From assembly GCA_001411745.2 (NCBI GenBank), contig LIQB01000011.1, forward strand, positions 1 through 64,000: a stretch of DNA of 64,000 nt. The letters are read 5' to 3'. The position numbers were made by a program, and so were the translations under genes. Positions 1 to 9,025 of the stretch are shown here, in pieces. The notes under the pieces were generated by a model. The model saw nothing but the letters and a program-made list of their open reading frames with translations. It did not search any database and was not told the DNA's origin. Source of the DNA: Psychrobacter glacincola. GTDB taxonomy: Bacteria > Pseudomonadota > Gammaproteobacteria > Pseudomonadales > Moraxellaceae. Within the stretch, counting starts at the first letter, position 1, and every line of letters begins with the position of its first letter.

Positions 1-78
1 TGTTTTACCGTGGTCAACGTGTCCGATTGTACCGACGTTGACGTGTGGCTTTACGCGTTCAAACTTGGCCTTTGCCAT
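1..78 (-). CDS. tuf: Elongation factor Tu, N-terminal 25 codons (cut by window edge)
   Basis: The reverse strand reads [20 protein letters not shown] followed by VDHGKT, which is the universal EF-Tu N-terminus including the start of the G1 GTP-binding loop (GHVDHGKT). EF-Tu carries aminoacyl-tRNA to the ribosome. The ATG is preceded by a GAGGAAAT-type ribosome binding site. The gene sits downstream of four tRNA genes in the same orientation, as in the E. coli thrU-tyrU-glyT-thrT-tufB operon, so this is the tufB-type copy. The rest of the gene lies outside the window. Confidence 0.97.
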   Translation of the reverse strand, partial: MAKAKFERVKPHVNVGTIGHVDHGKT

Positions 79-270
79 GGGTATTTCCTCTTTTTTTGGT
101 GAATCTTTATCAATCAAAGATCGGTGAATAGCTGTTTGACGGCTCATGATGCATACAGAACCATCAAACCGTTGACGCTATGGCTTATCTACTAAAACTG
201 TTTGATCACTTTACGACTGTATATATGTGCTCAGATCATGCATTTCAATGCTGCACACATAGGTTTAAGC

Positions 271-297
271 ATTATACGTATTTTTTAATCTAGTCAA
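271..297 (-). promoter_or_regulatory. Putative promoter for tuf
   Basis: Read on the minus strand this is TTGACT, 15 bp, TATAAT. Both hexamers are near-consensus sigma-70 boxes, though the spacer is about 2 bp short of optimal. It lies about 190 nt upstream of the tuf start and downstream of the tRNA genes, so tuf may have its own promoter in addition to read-through from the tRNA operon. Confidence 0.5.
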
Positions 298-386
298 CAT
301 TACAATATATTATACATCGTCGCTGTTGCACTACTTTATCTTAGTGTAAATCATTAATAATATTGGAGCCTGCCGAACCTAGATGC

Positions 387-426
387 TTTTATCTTAGATA
401 ATTTTATCTTAGATACTTTTATATAA
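387..426. repeat. 15-bp imperfect tandem repeat in the tuf leader
   Basis: The unit TTTTATCTTAGATA begins at 387 and again at 402, and a decayed third copy (TTTTATATAATTA) begins at 417, giving a period of 15 bp. It lies between tRNA-Thr(GGT) and the putative tuf promoter. No function is evident. Confidence 0.6.
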
Positions 427-601
427 TTACTCATGTATTGATAACTTAATAAATTGACAGCACTAAAAGGCAACACCTCAGTGTCACCCTTAAATATTAT
501 TTGCTACACTGTAATTTATAATTTTCAATATTTTGTAATTTCGATATCGACACAAACTGTTTAAAGATGGCAAAGCAAACACAAGAGGTTTAAACAATAA
601 A

Positions 602-676
<75 letters not shown>

Positions 677-795
677 ATGTTTTTAATAACCACAAAAAAT
701 AACTTATGGATTTACTAAAAAAAATATCACGATACAGCAATACTAAAACTGACTGTCGTGATGATTTATTGATAATCTTTGCGATGTTGTATATA

Positions 796-869
796 TGGAG
801 CGGGTGGCGGGAATCGAACCCGCGTCATTAGCTTGGAAGGCTAAGGTGTTACCATTATACCACACCCGC
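796..869 (-). tRNA. glyT: tRNA-Gly (anticodon TCC)
   Basis: A 74-nt cloverleaf on the minus strand with acceptor stem GCGGGTG/CACCCGC and encoded CCA. The anticodon arm is TTAGC-CTTCCAA-GCTAA with TCC in the loop, and the T arm GCGGGTTCGATTCCCGC is canonical. It corresponds to E. coli glyT in the same operon position. Confidence 0.96.
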
Positions 870-953
870 AATTACTCTTATTCAAGAGGACTCTAATCGA
901 GAGTCATTAAGTATAAAGAGTATGCTTGGCGCTATGACAAACTTAAAAAAATA

Positions 954-1037
954 TGGTGGTGGGAGAAGGATTCGAACCTTCGAAGCTTTCGCGACAGATT
1001 TACAGTCTGTTGGGTTTGACCGCTCCCCAATCCCACC
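954..1037 (-). tRNA. tyrU: tRNA-Tyr (anticodon GTA)
   Basis: An 84-nt class II tRNA on the minus strand with acceptor stem GGTGGGA/TCCCACC, an A discriminator and encoded CCA. The anticodon loop is CTGTAAA with GTA. The long variable arm and T arm (AAGGTTCGAATCCTT) are as expected for bacterial tRNA-Tyr. It corresponds to E. coli tyrU. Confidence 0.96.
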
Positions 1038-1104
1038 TTAGGTTGCTTTAAACAAAAATGGCTTTAGTTTAAGACAGATTCATAAAAAGCTACTTTAAGA
1101 GAGA

Positions 1105-1180
<76 letters not shown>

Positions 1181-1202
1181 TTGTTCTCTTAAAGTGGTGG
1201 CT

Positions 1203-1230
1203 ATTCTATCAAATTTTTTGAAAGACGCAA
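1203..1230 (-). promoter_or_regulatory. Promoter of the tRNA-tuf operon
   Basis: The minus strand reads TTGCGT, 16 bp, TAGAAT, followed by a GC-containing stretch (AGCCACCAC). It lies 20-50 nt upstream of the first tRNA gene. The boxes, spacing and position fit a strong sigma-70 promoter for the tRNA cluster. Confidence 0.65.
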
Positions 1231-1362
1231 GCCCTTTTTTGCCTTTTTTATGATTATTTCAATAAAAAAATATAACTAATTGATTGTAATGATGTTTTTT
1301 TAATTAAAAAATAGGTGGTTTTTCCACAATAACCGCATACTGTGTTTTTATGACTGGAGTCC

Positions 1363-2859
1363 CTAGCGAATCCGTAAACCATTACACGCCATCTTTACCG
1401 CTTTGACCAACGCCAATGCTTTTTTGTTGGTCTCTTCCCACTCTGCTTCTGGAATAGAATCAGCAACAACCCCAGCACCCGCTTGGATATGTATCTTGCC
1501 GCGGCGCATTATTGCAGTACGAATGGCAATGGCGGTATCCATGTTGCCATGCCAGCCCAGATAACCGACTGAGCCGCCAAATACCGTTCGGCGGACTGGC
1601 TCTATCTCGTCAATGATTTGCATGGCGCGTATTTTGGGCGCACCTGATAGCGTACCAGCGGGGAACGTCGCACAAAAAACATCCAACGCATCCTTATTGG
1701 GCAATATCGTCCCTTCAACATTAGAAGCAATGTGCATCACTTGCGAATAACGCTCGACAAACATCTTTTCGGTGACTTTGACACTGCCATATTCACAAAC
1801 GCGGCCAATATCATTACGACCCAAATCGATAAGCATCAAGTGTTCGGCGATCTCTTTTTTATCATTCAACAGCTCTTTTTCAAGCGCTAAATCTTCCGCT
1901 TCATTTTGTCCGCGTCTACGAGTACCCGCCAATGGTCGTACCGTCACTTTGCCATTTTCGATACGTGATAAGATCTCAGGGGATGCCCCAATAATGTCGA
2001 AACGCTTGTGATCATCGAGGGTATAACCATGCACCAGAAACAGATAAGGCGATGGATTTAAGAATCGTAGGGCACGATAAACTGCTAATGAATCGCCAGT
2101 ATAATCCGCCGTCAAACGCTGCGCAGGAACGACTTGCATGACATCGCCTGCTAAAATGTAATCCTTTATTTTATTGACATCATGGCAGTATTTCTGCATC
2201 CCAGTTTGCGACTTGAATTTTGGTGTCGGCATCACAGGTGCGCTCAAGCTTGGCATTTCTGCCAGCTTATCTTCAATTTTTTCTAGCTCGCGGATAGCCT
2301 TGCTATAACCGTCCTCAGTATGACAATCGGCATACACGATGATAGACAACGTATTTTCTAAACTGTCAAAAACAATCACGCTCATTGACAGCATCAGCCA
2401 CATATCCGGCATTGTCATCGGATTGGGGGCGTCTGACAAACCCACGCTTGGCTCGATAACCCTCACCATGTCATAGCCAAAGTAACCTACTAAGCCGCCG
2501 CTAAAGCTCGGTAGCGTTGCAATATCCTCAACTGTTGGCATCTTATATTGCGCCATTAGCTGACGGATATAGTCAAACGGGTCAGCGACTGCATCGACAT
2601 CGGTATGGTCATTTTTTTTGACGGTCATATTACCATCGGCATACTGCAAAATGAGATCACTACCTAAACCAATCATCGAATATCGTGCCCAACGCTCCCC
2701 GCCTACGACAGACTCAAATAAATATGCAGAGCCGCTTAAATCACGTACTTTAGAAAATACAGATACTGGTGTCTGTGCGTCCATTAGACGTTTTTTTATC
2801 AGTGGAGCATGACTAAAGCCACGGTCTTTAAAAGCTTGATATTCTTCAAAGTTCATCAT
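1363..2859 (-). CDS. trpE: Anthranilate synthase component I
   Basis: TrpE converts chorismate to anthranilate, the first committed step of tryptophan synthesis, using ammonia released by the TrpG glutaminase. The 498-residue protein has the usual two parts: an N-terminal Anth_synt_I region (GERWARYSMIGLGSD near residue 55) and the C-terminal chorismate-binding domain with GASPEILSRIENG, RPLAGTRRRG, LIDLGRNDIGRV and FPAGTLSGAPKIRAMQIIDE. An AAGAGAG ribosome binding site precedes the ATG; a second ATG follows immediately. No trpG, trpD or trpC is in the window, so trpE stands apart from the other trp genes, as is common in Moraxellaceae and Pseudomonas relatives. The leader carries an extended -10 box (3018-3026) and a strong hairpin (2920-2953). 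Confidence 0.96.
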   Translation of the reverse strand: MMNFEEYQAFKDRGFSHAPLIKKRLMDAQTPVSVFSKVRDLSGSAYLFESVVGGERWARYSMIGLGSDLILQYADGNMTVKKNDHTDVDAVADPFDYIRQLMAQYKMPTVEDIATLPSFSGGLVGYFGYDMVRVIEPSVGLSDAPNPMTMPDMWLMLSMSVIVFDSLENTLSIIVYADCHTEDGYSKAIRELEKIEDKLAEMPSLSAPVMPTPKFKSQTGMQKYCHDVNKIKDYILAGDVMQVVPAQRLTADYTGDSLAVYRALRFLNPSPYLFLVHGYTLDDHKRFDIIGASPEILSRIENGKVTVRPLAGTRRRGQNEAEDLALEKELLNDKKEIAEHLMLIDLGRNDIGRVCEYGSVKVTEKMFVERYSQVMHIASNVEGTILPNKDALDVFCATFPAGTLSGAPKIRAMQIIDEIEPVRRTVFGGSVGYLGWHGNMDTAIAIRTAIMRRGKIHIQAGAGVVADSIPEAEWEETNKKALALVKAVKMACNGLRIR

Positions 2860-2919
2860 AATAATGCTCTCTTAACAAAATATTGGCAAAAGATAAAACA
2901 GCAGACTGTTAAATAAAAT

Positions 2920-2953
2920 ATAGCGTCAACACTCTATTGAATGTTGACGCTAT
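2920..2953 (-). terminator. Strong hairpin between the FHA gene and trpE (terminator or trpE attenuator)
   Basis: A perfect 12-bp stem (ATAGCGTCAACA / TGTTGACGCTAT) with a 10-nt loop is followed on the minus strand by ATTTTATTT. It lies downstream of the FHA gene stop and 60 nt upstream of trpE. It also lies downstream of the extended -10 box, so it would act on transcripts starting there as well. Confidence 0.6.
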
Positions 2954-3017
2954 CAAAGTGGCATATTCGTGAGAGTTACTGGACTATTAGCCGATAGTAG
3001 CTAACAATGGGCTAATA

Positions 3018-3026
3018 ATTATACCA
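3018..3026 (-). promoter_or_regulatory. Extended -10 promoter element for trpE
   Basis: The minus strand reads TGGTATAAT, a TGn-extended consensus -10 box, about 160 nt upstream of the trpE start and just after the FHA gene stop. No convincing -35 box is visible, which is usual for extended -10 promoters. Confidence 0.45.
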
Positions 3027-3073
3027 AAGCTCGATTGGATTAGAGTATCTCAAACGCACTGGTCAGTACTTGG

Positions 3074-4240
3074 TTACGCACCGCCCATGTTAAATAACCA
3101 CAATGCTAACGCAATAATGATGATGGCAATAAACACCCAAATAAACCAACCACCGCTTGGTTTTTTCTCTGCCTGTCCTGCATTGGCTGAATTACTGATA
3201 GCCTGATCCATCGCATTATTACCTTCTGTCCCAACATCACGAGATTGACCTAGATTGGCAGTGCCAGAAAATTGTGCGGTTGCCGCCTGCTTAGCTCGTA
3301 GAATGTCGGGATCTGCTTCTTCTTGTAGAGCAGTTTTAGTCGTTTTGTCATGCTCTGATTCAACTGCTGGCTTTTCATGTACAGCTGACTGCTCTACTAA
3401 TGACGTATCATGAGCAGGTGCTGTCGGTGCCGCCTCTGTCGCTGTGACGGCTTCTGGCTGACTTACAGCAGGTTGTGCATCTATTACAGTTGCAGCGGGG
3501 ACTGGTGCCGCTTCAGTTGTGTTAGACACGGTATTATCTATAGCCGTTAGGACTTCATCGATGCCCGTTTGTTTCACAATCGGCTCCTGAATCGGCTCCT
3601 GTAAGACTGGTTCAACTGTTTCATTAACACTGGTCTCAGCTACCGCTACTGAGTCTGCTACTCTATCCGAGGCTGTATCAACAGGTACTGTCTTCACATC
3701 AGCTGTCACAGGCAGAATATCTTCGATGTCAGTTTGCTTAACAATCGGCTCTTTTACTACTGATTCATGAATAACAGGTTCACTCACCGTCAAGTCTTCG
3801 ACAGCCTGTGTTTCGGCAGTCGTTTCAGCAACCACTGTCTCAGTCTCAGTCACTGAGTCCTCTACTGCTACGGGCGCTAATACATCAGTATCTGTGGCAG
3901 CAAGTGGCGCGTTTACCTGAAAGCTGAAACTGGCAAATCCAATGGTATCATTTACCTGTAAAAGGCTCGATGTATTACCTTCGATACGCTGCTCGTTGAT
4001 AAATGTACCGTTCGATGAGTCTAAATCTTTGACATACAATCGACCATCTAAGATGCTTAACACCGCATGATTACGCGATACTTGCTTGCTACCAAGTACC
4101 ACGTCATTGTCGCTGCCACGACCAACAGACAGGCTGTCATTGACCGTCAACGTTAGGTCGCCAAGCGCTTCTGTTAAGGCATTAAGTTGCCAAGTCTCTG
4201 TGTCGACTGTCGCCTTCATACTATCTGTATTGTTCGTCAT
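3074..4240 (-). CDS. Tail-anchored FHA-domain protein
   Basis: The 388-residue product begins with a forkhead-associated domain at about residues 15-100. It has the diagnostic motifs VGRGSDNDVVL, QVSRNHAVLSI and DLDSSNGTFINEQRI, which bind phosphothreonine peptides. A long acidic, Thr/Val/Glu-rich region without predicted fold follows (about residues 105-350) and contains two related segments built on EPIVKQT(D/G)I. The protein ends in a hydrophobic helix (GGWFIWVFIAIIIIALALWLF region) 3-4 residues from the C-terminus. This predicts a tail-anchored inner-membrane protein with the FHA domain in the cytoplasm. The start at 4240 has a strong TAAGGAG site 7 nt upstream; an upstream in-frame start lacks one. 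No Ser/Thr kinase or secretion-system gene is adjacent, so the partner is unknown. Confidence 0.85.
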   Translation of the reverse strand: MTNNTDSMKATVDTETWQLNALTEALGDLTLTVNDSLSVGRGSDNDVVLGSKQVSRNHAVLSILDGRLYVKDLDSSNGTFINEQRIEGNTSSLLQVNDTIGFASFSFQVNAPLAATDTDVLAPVAVEDSVTETETVVAETTAETQAVEDLTVSEPVIHESVVKEPIVKQTDIEDILPVTADVKTVPVDTASDRVADSVAVAETSVNETVEPVLQEPIQEPIVKQTGIDEVLTAIDNTVSNTTEAAPVPAATVIDAQPAVSQPEAVTATEAAPTAPAHDTSLVEQSAVHEKPAVESEHDKTTKTALQEEADPDILRAKQAATAQFSGTANLGQSRDVGTEGNNAMDQAISNSANAGQAEKKPSGGWFIWVFIAIIIIALALWLFNMGGA

Positions 4241-4363
4241 GCGGTAACTCCTTATTCTTTTATTAAATTTCAAATGGTTTTAGATAAATCATTGCCAATT
4301 TTTTAAGAGATTTTACGATTTTTTTAATATAAACCGTAATAAGTTATGCAATGACCATCCGAA

Positions 4364-5218
4364 CTATTTAGGTATAAAGTGCGGCTTTATGACGCCGTCG
4401 AGCTTACTGTACGGAATACTAAGTACTGGCATACCATAAGCATATGGGCCGATAGCATAATGCTGATAACGGATATCGATGCCTTTATCCGTCAGTGTCA
4501 CATTGTCACTTAAGGTAAATGGCCAGTTTTTCTCATAACTGCTGACATCGTCGTCAACCGTTTTGACCCACGTTTTATAAGCATCATAAGCGAGCGCTTT
4601 AAAACGTGATTCCTTGCCTGATTGAAGCATATCCTCAAGCGTGATTTGTTTTTTGGTATTAAGGTCAAATATCAAGTATTCGCTATAAGGCATGCCATGA
4701 GCGCCACCAGTAAACACATAAGTATTGATTTCAAACAATTCGAAATCACTGACATGACCTAAATACTCAGGCGTTACCATTAGGCTATAAGCCCATGAGG
4801 TGCCCTCTGGCATATCTATAAACTGTGAGCTGGCAAAGTCATCAATGGCGGCTTTCACCATTGTCTGATTGACGTTCGTTTTGATAGGCGCAGATTCAGT
4901 CGGTTTACTATTGACGACTAAATTATTAATACGCGCATTGGCGATATCATTGATCCAACCGTGATTGGTCTTCAGATATTTGATGTCAATCTCTGGACAG
5001 TTATCGCGCTCAACACACTGTGCTTGCACTTTTTTAGGCAGCTCATATTCTAGATAATCTGTGCTACTGATGAGATTACCTGCATTAGCAGGCATCGCGA
5101 TGCTACCTAGCAGTAAACTGCCGGCAAGCAGTCTCAGCAGACGACTACGACTTGCTGTCATCGATAAATGCGGATTCATTGTTGGCTGATTGATATCAAT
5201 TTGATTCGCAGCGTTCAT
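4364..5218 (-). CDS. Exported DUF3298 / RsiV-type domain protein
   Basis: The 284-residue product carries a signal sequence around residues 24-48 (LLRLLAGSLLLGSIAMPANA) preceded by basic residues. The mature part resembles DUF4163/DUF3298 proteins: a segment ending in GGAHGMPYSEYLIFDLNTKK then QITLEDML, and a C-terminal beta region with GPYAYGMPVLSIPYSKL. Such domains occur in the extracytoplasmic part of the anti-sigma factor RsiV and in PdaC-like proteins. No sigma factor gene lies beside it, so an anti-sigma role is not supported. The start at 5218 has an AAGAGGA site; the longer frame upstream has none. Probably a periplasmic protein of unknown function, possibly cell-wall related. Confidence 0.75.
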   Translation of the reverse strand: MNAANQIDINQPTMNPHLSMTASRSRLLRLLAGSLLLGSIAMPANAGNLISSTDYLEYELPKKVQAQCVERDNCPEIDIKYLKTNHGWINDIANARINNLVVNSKPTESAPIKTNVNQTMVKAAIDDFASSQFIDMPEGTSWAYSLMVTPEYLGHVSDFELFEINTYVFTGGAHGMPYSEYLIFDLNTKKQITLEDMLQSGKESRFKALAYDAYKTWVKTVDDDVSSYEKNWPFTLSDNVTLTDKGIDIRYQHYAIGPYAYGMPVLSIPYSKLDGVIKPHFIPK

Positions 5219-5371
5219 ATATCCTCTTTTATAAACATAAGATGTTACTTGATATTCTACCGTAACAATGACGATGTATTGTAGGAACACTGTTTGTGTT
5301 TTTAGGGTTTTGCTGTCTCCTGCTAACGAATAGCTACCTACCCTCTCTCGTTTCATGCCTAAATCTAAGCT

Positions 5372-5401
5372 AATAAAAAAGACACGGCTGGCGTGTCTTA
5401 A
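5372..5401 (-). terminator. Rho-independent terminator of prfC
   Basis: On the minus strand AAGACACG-CCAGC-CGTGTCTT is followed by TTTTATTA. It lies 30 nt after the prfC stop codon. Confidence 0.85.
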
Positions 5402-5431
5402 AAGATAAACTAACTCGTGAAATGATGGATT

Positions 5432-7027
5432 TTAATGCTCACGAGTATTGCTAAAAGTGACTTCTGGATAGCGATCTTGCATCAGCTGCAAGTTGACCCG
5501 TGATGGGGCAAGATACGTTAAATAACCACCGCCATCTAGCGACAACTGGTCATGGGCTTTGCGTTTGAATTTCGCCAATGCCACTTCATCATCACAATGA
5601 ATCCAGCGTACGGTGGCAATCGATACTGGCTCAAAGATACACTGTACTTTATACTCTTCTTTGAGACGATGCGCGACCACTTCAAACTGTAGTACACCAA
5701 CCGCACCCAAGATTAAATCGTTGTTAATCTGCGGCATAAAGACCTGTGTCGCGCCCTCTTCGCTTAGCTGCTGCAGCCCTTTTTGCAAGGCTTTCGATTT
5801 GAGCGGATCTTTTAGAATGACACGGCGGAACAATTCAGGCGCGAAATGCGGAATACCCGTAAAGTTCAGCTCCTCGCCTTCGGTAAAACTGTCACCGATA
5901 GAGATGGTGCCGTGATTATGCAAACCGATGATATCACCCGGATACGCTTCTTCTAACGCTTCGCGATCACCTGCCAAAAAGGTCAGTGCATCGGCAATAC
6001 GGACGTCTTTACCCAAACGCACATGCTTTAGCTTCATGCCTTTTTCATACTTGCCTGAACACACGCGTAAAAATGCAATGCGATCACGATGGCGCGGATC
6101 CATGTTGGCCTGAATCTTAAAGACAAAACCGCTAAAATCTGTTTCTGTTGCCGCTACTTCACGCTCATTGGTCGGATGCGACTTGGGTGGCGGTGCATAT
6201 TTGATCAAGGTATCAAGTACCATGTTTACGCCAAAGTTGCCCAATGCTGTACCGAACAATACTGGCGTCATCTCGCCCGCTAAGAACGCCTCAACGCTAA
6301 ATTCTTCTAACGCCATTTGTACCAGCTCAAGTGACTCTTCGAAGGCATCAAACATCAATTGACCCAAACGTTCACGGATATCTGGATAATCGTAGCCTTC
6401 GCGAGTCTCAGACACTGTCATCTTACCGCCATTACCTTTTTCATAAAAGTAAGTCTTGTTTTCGGTCAGATGGTAGACGCCAACAAAATCTTGTCCCATA
6501 CCGATAGGCCAAGTCACTGGGATACATTTAATTTTTAGCACTTGCTCAATTTCACTGAGCAACTCAAGCGGCTCACGAATCTGGCGGTCAAGCTTGTTGA
6601 CAAATGAGATGATTGGCGTGTCGCGCATGCGGCAGACTTCCATCAGCTTGATGGTTCGCTCTTCGACCCCTTTAGCACCATCGACCATCATCAGCGCGCT
6701 ATCCACAGCGGTCAAGGTACGATAGGTATCTTCACTAAAATCGGCGTGACCCGGTGTATCCAACAGATTGACCACATGGTCTTGATAAGGAAACTGCATG
6801 ACAGAAGTGGTAATCGAGATACCACGCTCTTGCTCCATACTCATCCAATCTGATGTCGCATGGCGATCAGTTTTGCGGCCTTTGACCTCGCCTACTACCT
6901 GGATCGCTTGTCCCCATAATAGGAGCTTTTCAGTCATAGTGGTCTTACCTGCATCGGGATGCGAGATAATGGCGAAAGTACGGCGTTTAGCCACTTCTTT
7001 GTTTAATTTCTTTGGATCTACGCTCAT
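5432..7027 (-). CDS. prfC: Peptide chain release factor 3
   Basis: RF3 is a translational GTPase that removes RF1 or RF2 from the ribosome after peptide release. The 531-residue length matches E. coli RF3 (529). The G domain shows SHPDAGKTT (P loop), [12 protein letters not shown] (switch I), [18 protein letters not shown] (G3) and FVNKLDRQ (G4), followed by the EF-Tu-like domain II and RF3 C-terminal domain. The ATG at 7027 ([11 protein letters not shown]) gives the usual N-terminus; the nine codons upstream would need a TTG start and are not typical of the family. A terminator follows, and the gene appears to be transcribed alone. Confidence 0.97.
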   Translation of the reverse strand: MSVDPKKLNKEVAKRRTFAIISHPDAGKTTMTEKLLLWGQAIQVVGEVKGRKTDRHATSDWMSMEQERGISITTSVMQFPYQDHVVNLLDTPGHADFSEDTYRTLTAVDSALMMVDGAKGVEERTIKLMEVCRMRDTPIISFVNKLDRQIREPLELLSEIEQVLKIKCIPVTWPIGMGQDFVGVYHLTENKTYFYEKGNGGKMTVSETREGYDYPDIRERLGQLMFDAFEESLELVQMALEEFSVEAFLAGEMTPVLFGTALGNFGVNMVLDTLIKYAPPPKSHPTNEREVAATETDFSGFVFKIQANMDPRHRDRIAFLRVCSGKYEKGMKLKHVRLGKDVRIADALTFLAGDREALEEAYPGDIIGLHNHGTISIGDSFTEGEELNFTGIPHFAPELFRRVILKDPLKSKALQKGLQQLSEEGATQVFMPQINNDLILGAVGVLQFEVVAHRLKEEYKVQCIFEPVSIATVRWIHCDDEVALAKFKRKAHDQLSLDGGGYLTYLAPSRVNLQLMQDRYPEVTFSNTREH

Positions 7028-7146
7028 AATTTTTGGCTTCAACCTTAACTTCAAAAAGGCTGTCTTTTAGACAGTAATCTAACTAAATAGAATAAATAAT
7101 GAGCGTATTGTAGCGGATTTAGCGTCAAGGTGCAGAATTAGCGCAT

Positions 7147-7183
7147 AAAAAAACACTCCCTAGATAGTCAAATAGAGAGTGTT
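7147..7183 (-). terminator. Rho-independent terminator of the 7.2-8.1 kb lipoprotein gene
   Basis: On the minus strand AACACTC and GAGTGTT pair around a longer partly paired loop and are followed by a run of seven T. It starts about 35 nt after the stop codon at 7216. Confidence 0.7.
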
Positions 7184-7215
7184 GGTCAGTTTTTTAACAT
7201 GATGAGTTTTTAAGA

Positions 7216-8139
7216 TTAATAGTAACGTTTGATTTGCGCGGCCAAGAAATCTCCTGCGACTTCATTGACTATCGTACAATCCACCACACCGCGAAGACTG
7301 TTGGTATTCGGATTTACCACACCTTTGGCAACATAATTTGCTTCATAAATAGCATTTTTATCATCCGTGTCATCGTTATATTCGACACCATTGTACTGAT
7401 AAGCAGGCTGATTCTGGTATTCAAAGAACGTCACTTGTGCCGCTTTTTGCTTATTGCCTATGCCTACACCAAACTCAGAAGTTCTGTAGCCTCTATCATC
7501 GCTAAAGCGGTCTTCAGCTGCATCAATCCACTTATCGAGCGATGTATATCCCGTCTTGTTTTTGTCGTTAAAGGCTAAAAACGAGCGTTCGCTCTCGACT
7601 ACTGGAATATAGCAAACAGAGCCTATCGGAAACTCTGCATTGGCTGGAATCTTAGGATAATTATTTAAGTCCGTGAGAATACCGCGACTGTTATTTATGT
7701 TTGTACCAGCGCTATAACTGTTTGCCTGCAAGCCTGATAAGTTAAGCGTCTTATAATTGGTTTCGTAGTCTAGCTTGTTATTACTGTCTTTTTCATAGAT
7801 AGGACGTTTGACAGTGCGGTTATCAACTTCAATATCCTTATTATCCAGTTGCCCTTCAAAATTGTCTGATAATACCGTTCTGTCTAAAGTATTCAAACTT
7901 TGATTACTATAATTATTAACGATATTTTTTATCTTGATTTCACGCTCACCAGTACGGTAGGTCTCATCGATGCGTGCAATGGCGCTATCTTTCGCTTGCT
8001 TATCATAGCTATTGTCAAAGCTGGTCAGCGTAATCTTATTATTACCCGAACCATAAACACCATCATCCTCCCCGCCGCAGCCAGCAAGAGTAAATGTCAG
8101 CAAAGAAAGTGCAATAGGTAACACCATTGATTTATTCAT
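7216..8139 (-). CDS. Putative lipoprotein of unknown function
   Basis: The 307-residue product starts with a lipoprotein signal peptide: MNKSM, a hydrophobic core and the lipobox TLAGC, giving a mature N-terminal Cys at residue 21 followed by GGEDDG. The acidic residues after Cys suggest it could be kept in the inner membrane if the Asp+2-type rule applied, but here +2 is Gly, so outer-membrane sorting is more likely. The rest is rich in Asn, Asp and Tyr and has two further Cys residues (VCYIP and VDCTI) that could form a disulfide. I do not recognise a family. An AAAGG site lies 9 nt before the ATG. The gene is alone between terminators. Confidence 0.7.
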   Translation of the reverse strand: MNKSMVLPIALSLLTFTLAGCGGEDDGVYGSGNNKITLTSFDNSYDKQAKDSAIARIDETYRTGEREIKIKNIVNNYSNQSLNTLDRTVLSDNFEGQLDNKDIEVDNRTVKRPIYEKDSNNKLDYETNYKTLNLSGLQANSYSAGTNINNSRGILTDLNNYPKIPANAEFPIGSVCYIPVVESERSFLAFNDKNKTGYTSLDKWIDAAEDRFSDDRGYRTSEFGVGIGNKQKAAQVTFFEYQNQPAYQYNGVEYNDDTDDKNAIYEANYVAKGVVNPNTNSLRGVVDCTIVNEVAGDFLAAQIKRYY

Positions 8140-8417
8140 CGAATAAGACCTTTATTGGTTAGATTTTTTATCATCTATTTTGATAACTTTATTTTTTACA
8201 GCTATATTCCTATATTACATTAATACTTCTGTTACTTATAGCGATTAAGCTTTTCTTGCGATAGTTAAATGCAGCTAAAGACTCTACTAACAGTTCACTT
8301 ACAAATCCACAGTATATACTTACGACTGACCTATATTGCTCATGCACTGGTTTGTTATGCTGAATCTCTATCAAAATTTATTGCTTAAACATAAAAACTC
8401 ACAACAAAGGATATGTT

Positions 8418-8831
8418 ATGAAAACACTATATTCCACCAAAGCAACAGTCACTGGCGGTCGTACAGGCAATGCCAGTCTGCAAGACAGTGATTTGACGAT
8501 TAATATGGTCGCACCCGGCTCTGATAAAGACGGTAATAATCCAGAGCAGTTATTTGCGATGGGCTATGCAGCTTGCTTTGATGGCGCACTTGCTGCGGTC
8601 AAAGGGGCAGAAAAAGCAAAGTTTGATTCTACTACTGAAGTATCCGTAGATTTAATGAAAGGTGAAGGCTTAGATTTTCAATTAGCCGTGAAAATTCATG
8701 TCACTGCTGAAAACACAGAGCTATCAGCGGATGAGTTCCAAAAGTTGGTCGAAAAAGCCAATAAAGTTTGCCCATATTCTAAAGCGACTCACGGTAATAT
8801 CGATAGTGAAGTGACTTCAGAAGTAAAATAA
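8418..8831 (+). CDS. ohr: Organic hydroperoxide resistance protein (Ohr/OsmC family)
   Basis: Ohr is a homodimeric thiol peroxidase that reduces organic and lipid hydroperoxides in the cytoplasm, recycled by lipoylated proteins. The 137-residue product has the full family signature: GGRTGNASLQDSDL near the N-terminus, NPEQLFAMGYAACF with the peroxidatic Cys, and NKVCPYSKATHGN with the resolving Cys. Length matches the family. An AAAGGA site precedes the ATG. No ohrR repressor gene is adjacent on either side, so if the usual MarR-type control exists it is encoded elsewhere. A hairpin terminator follows. Confidence 0.95.
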   Translation: MKTLYSTKATVTGGRTGNASLQDSDLTINMVAPGSDKDGNNPEQLFAMGYAACFDGALAAVKGAEKAKFDSTTEVSVDLMKGEGLDFQLAVKIHVTAENTELSADEFQKLVEKANKVCPYSKATHGNIDSEVTSEVK

Positions 8832-8861
8832 AATTGTCAGAATAAATATATTGGTAAAGAT

Positions 8862-8894
8862 AGAAGGACTCAGACTATTCTGGGTTCTTTTTTT
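8862..8894 (+). terminator. Rho-independent terminator of ohr
   Basis: AGAAGGACTCAG and CTGGGTTCTTTT pair with G-T wobbles around a 6-nt loop and lead into a run of T. It lies 30 nt after the ohr stop. Confidence 0.6.
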
Positions 8895-9025
8895 ATGAGC
8901 GTCTGTCAGCAGTAGAAATATCATAACTATCGAGAAGTTCGGCAAGGTCTGATTTTATCGTTATAATGGAAGCATCGTTTTATCTGATATTTACTCTATC
9001 TGATACCTAATAATAAGTGACTTTT

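Larger units (their letters stand above)
79..601. other. 523-bp spacer between tRNA-Thr(GGT) and tuf
   Basis: No open reading frame is supported here. On the minus strand it forms the tuf leader. It holds a good promoter-like sequence at 271-297 and a 15-bp imperfect tandem repeat at 387-426. The spacer is much longer than the roughly 0.1 kb seen between thrT and tufB in E. coli, which suggests that tuf can be transcribed independently of the tRNAs. Confidence 0.6.

Noticed and set aside
1301..1340. Possible trpE terminator (GTGG-AAAAA-CCAC then T run, minus strand)
   Set aside because: Only a 4-bp stem; too weak to list as a terminator without transcript data.
4364..5218. DUF3298 protein as an anti-sigma factor
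   Set aside because: No sigma factor gene is adjacent and there is a cleavable-type signal peptide, not the RsiV N-terminal cytoplasmic domain.
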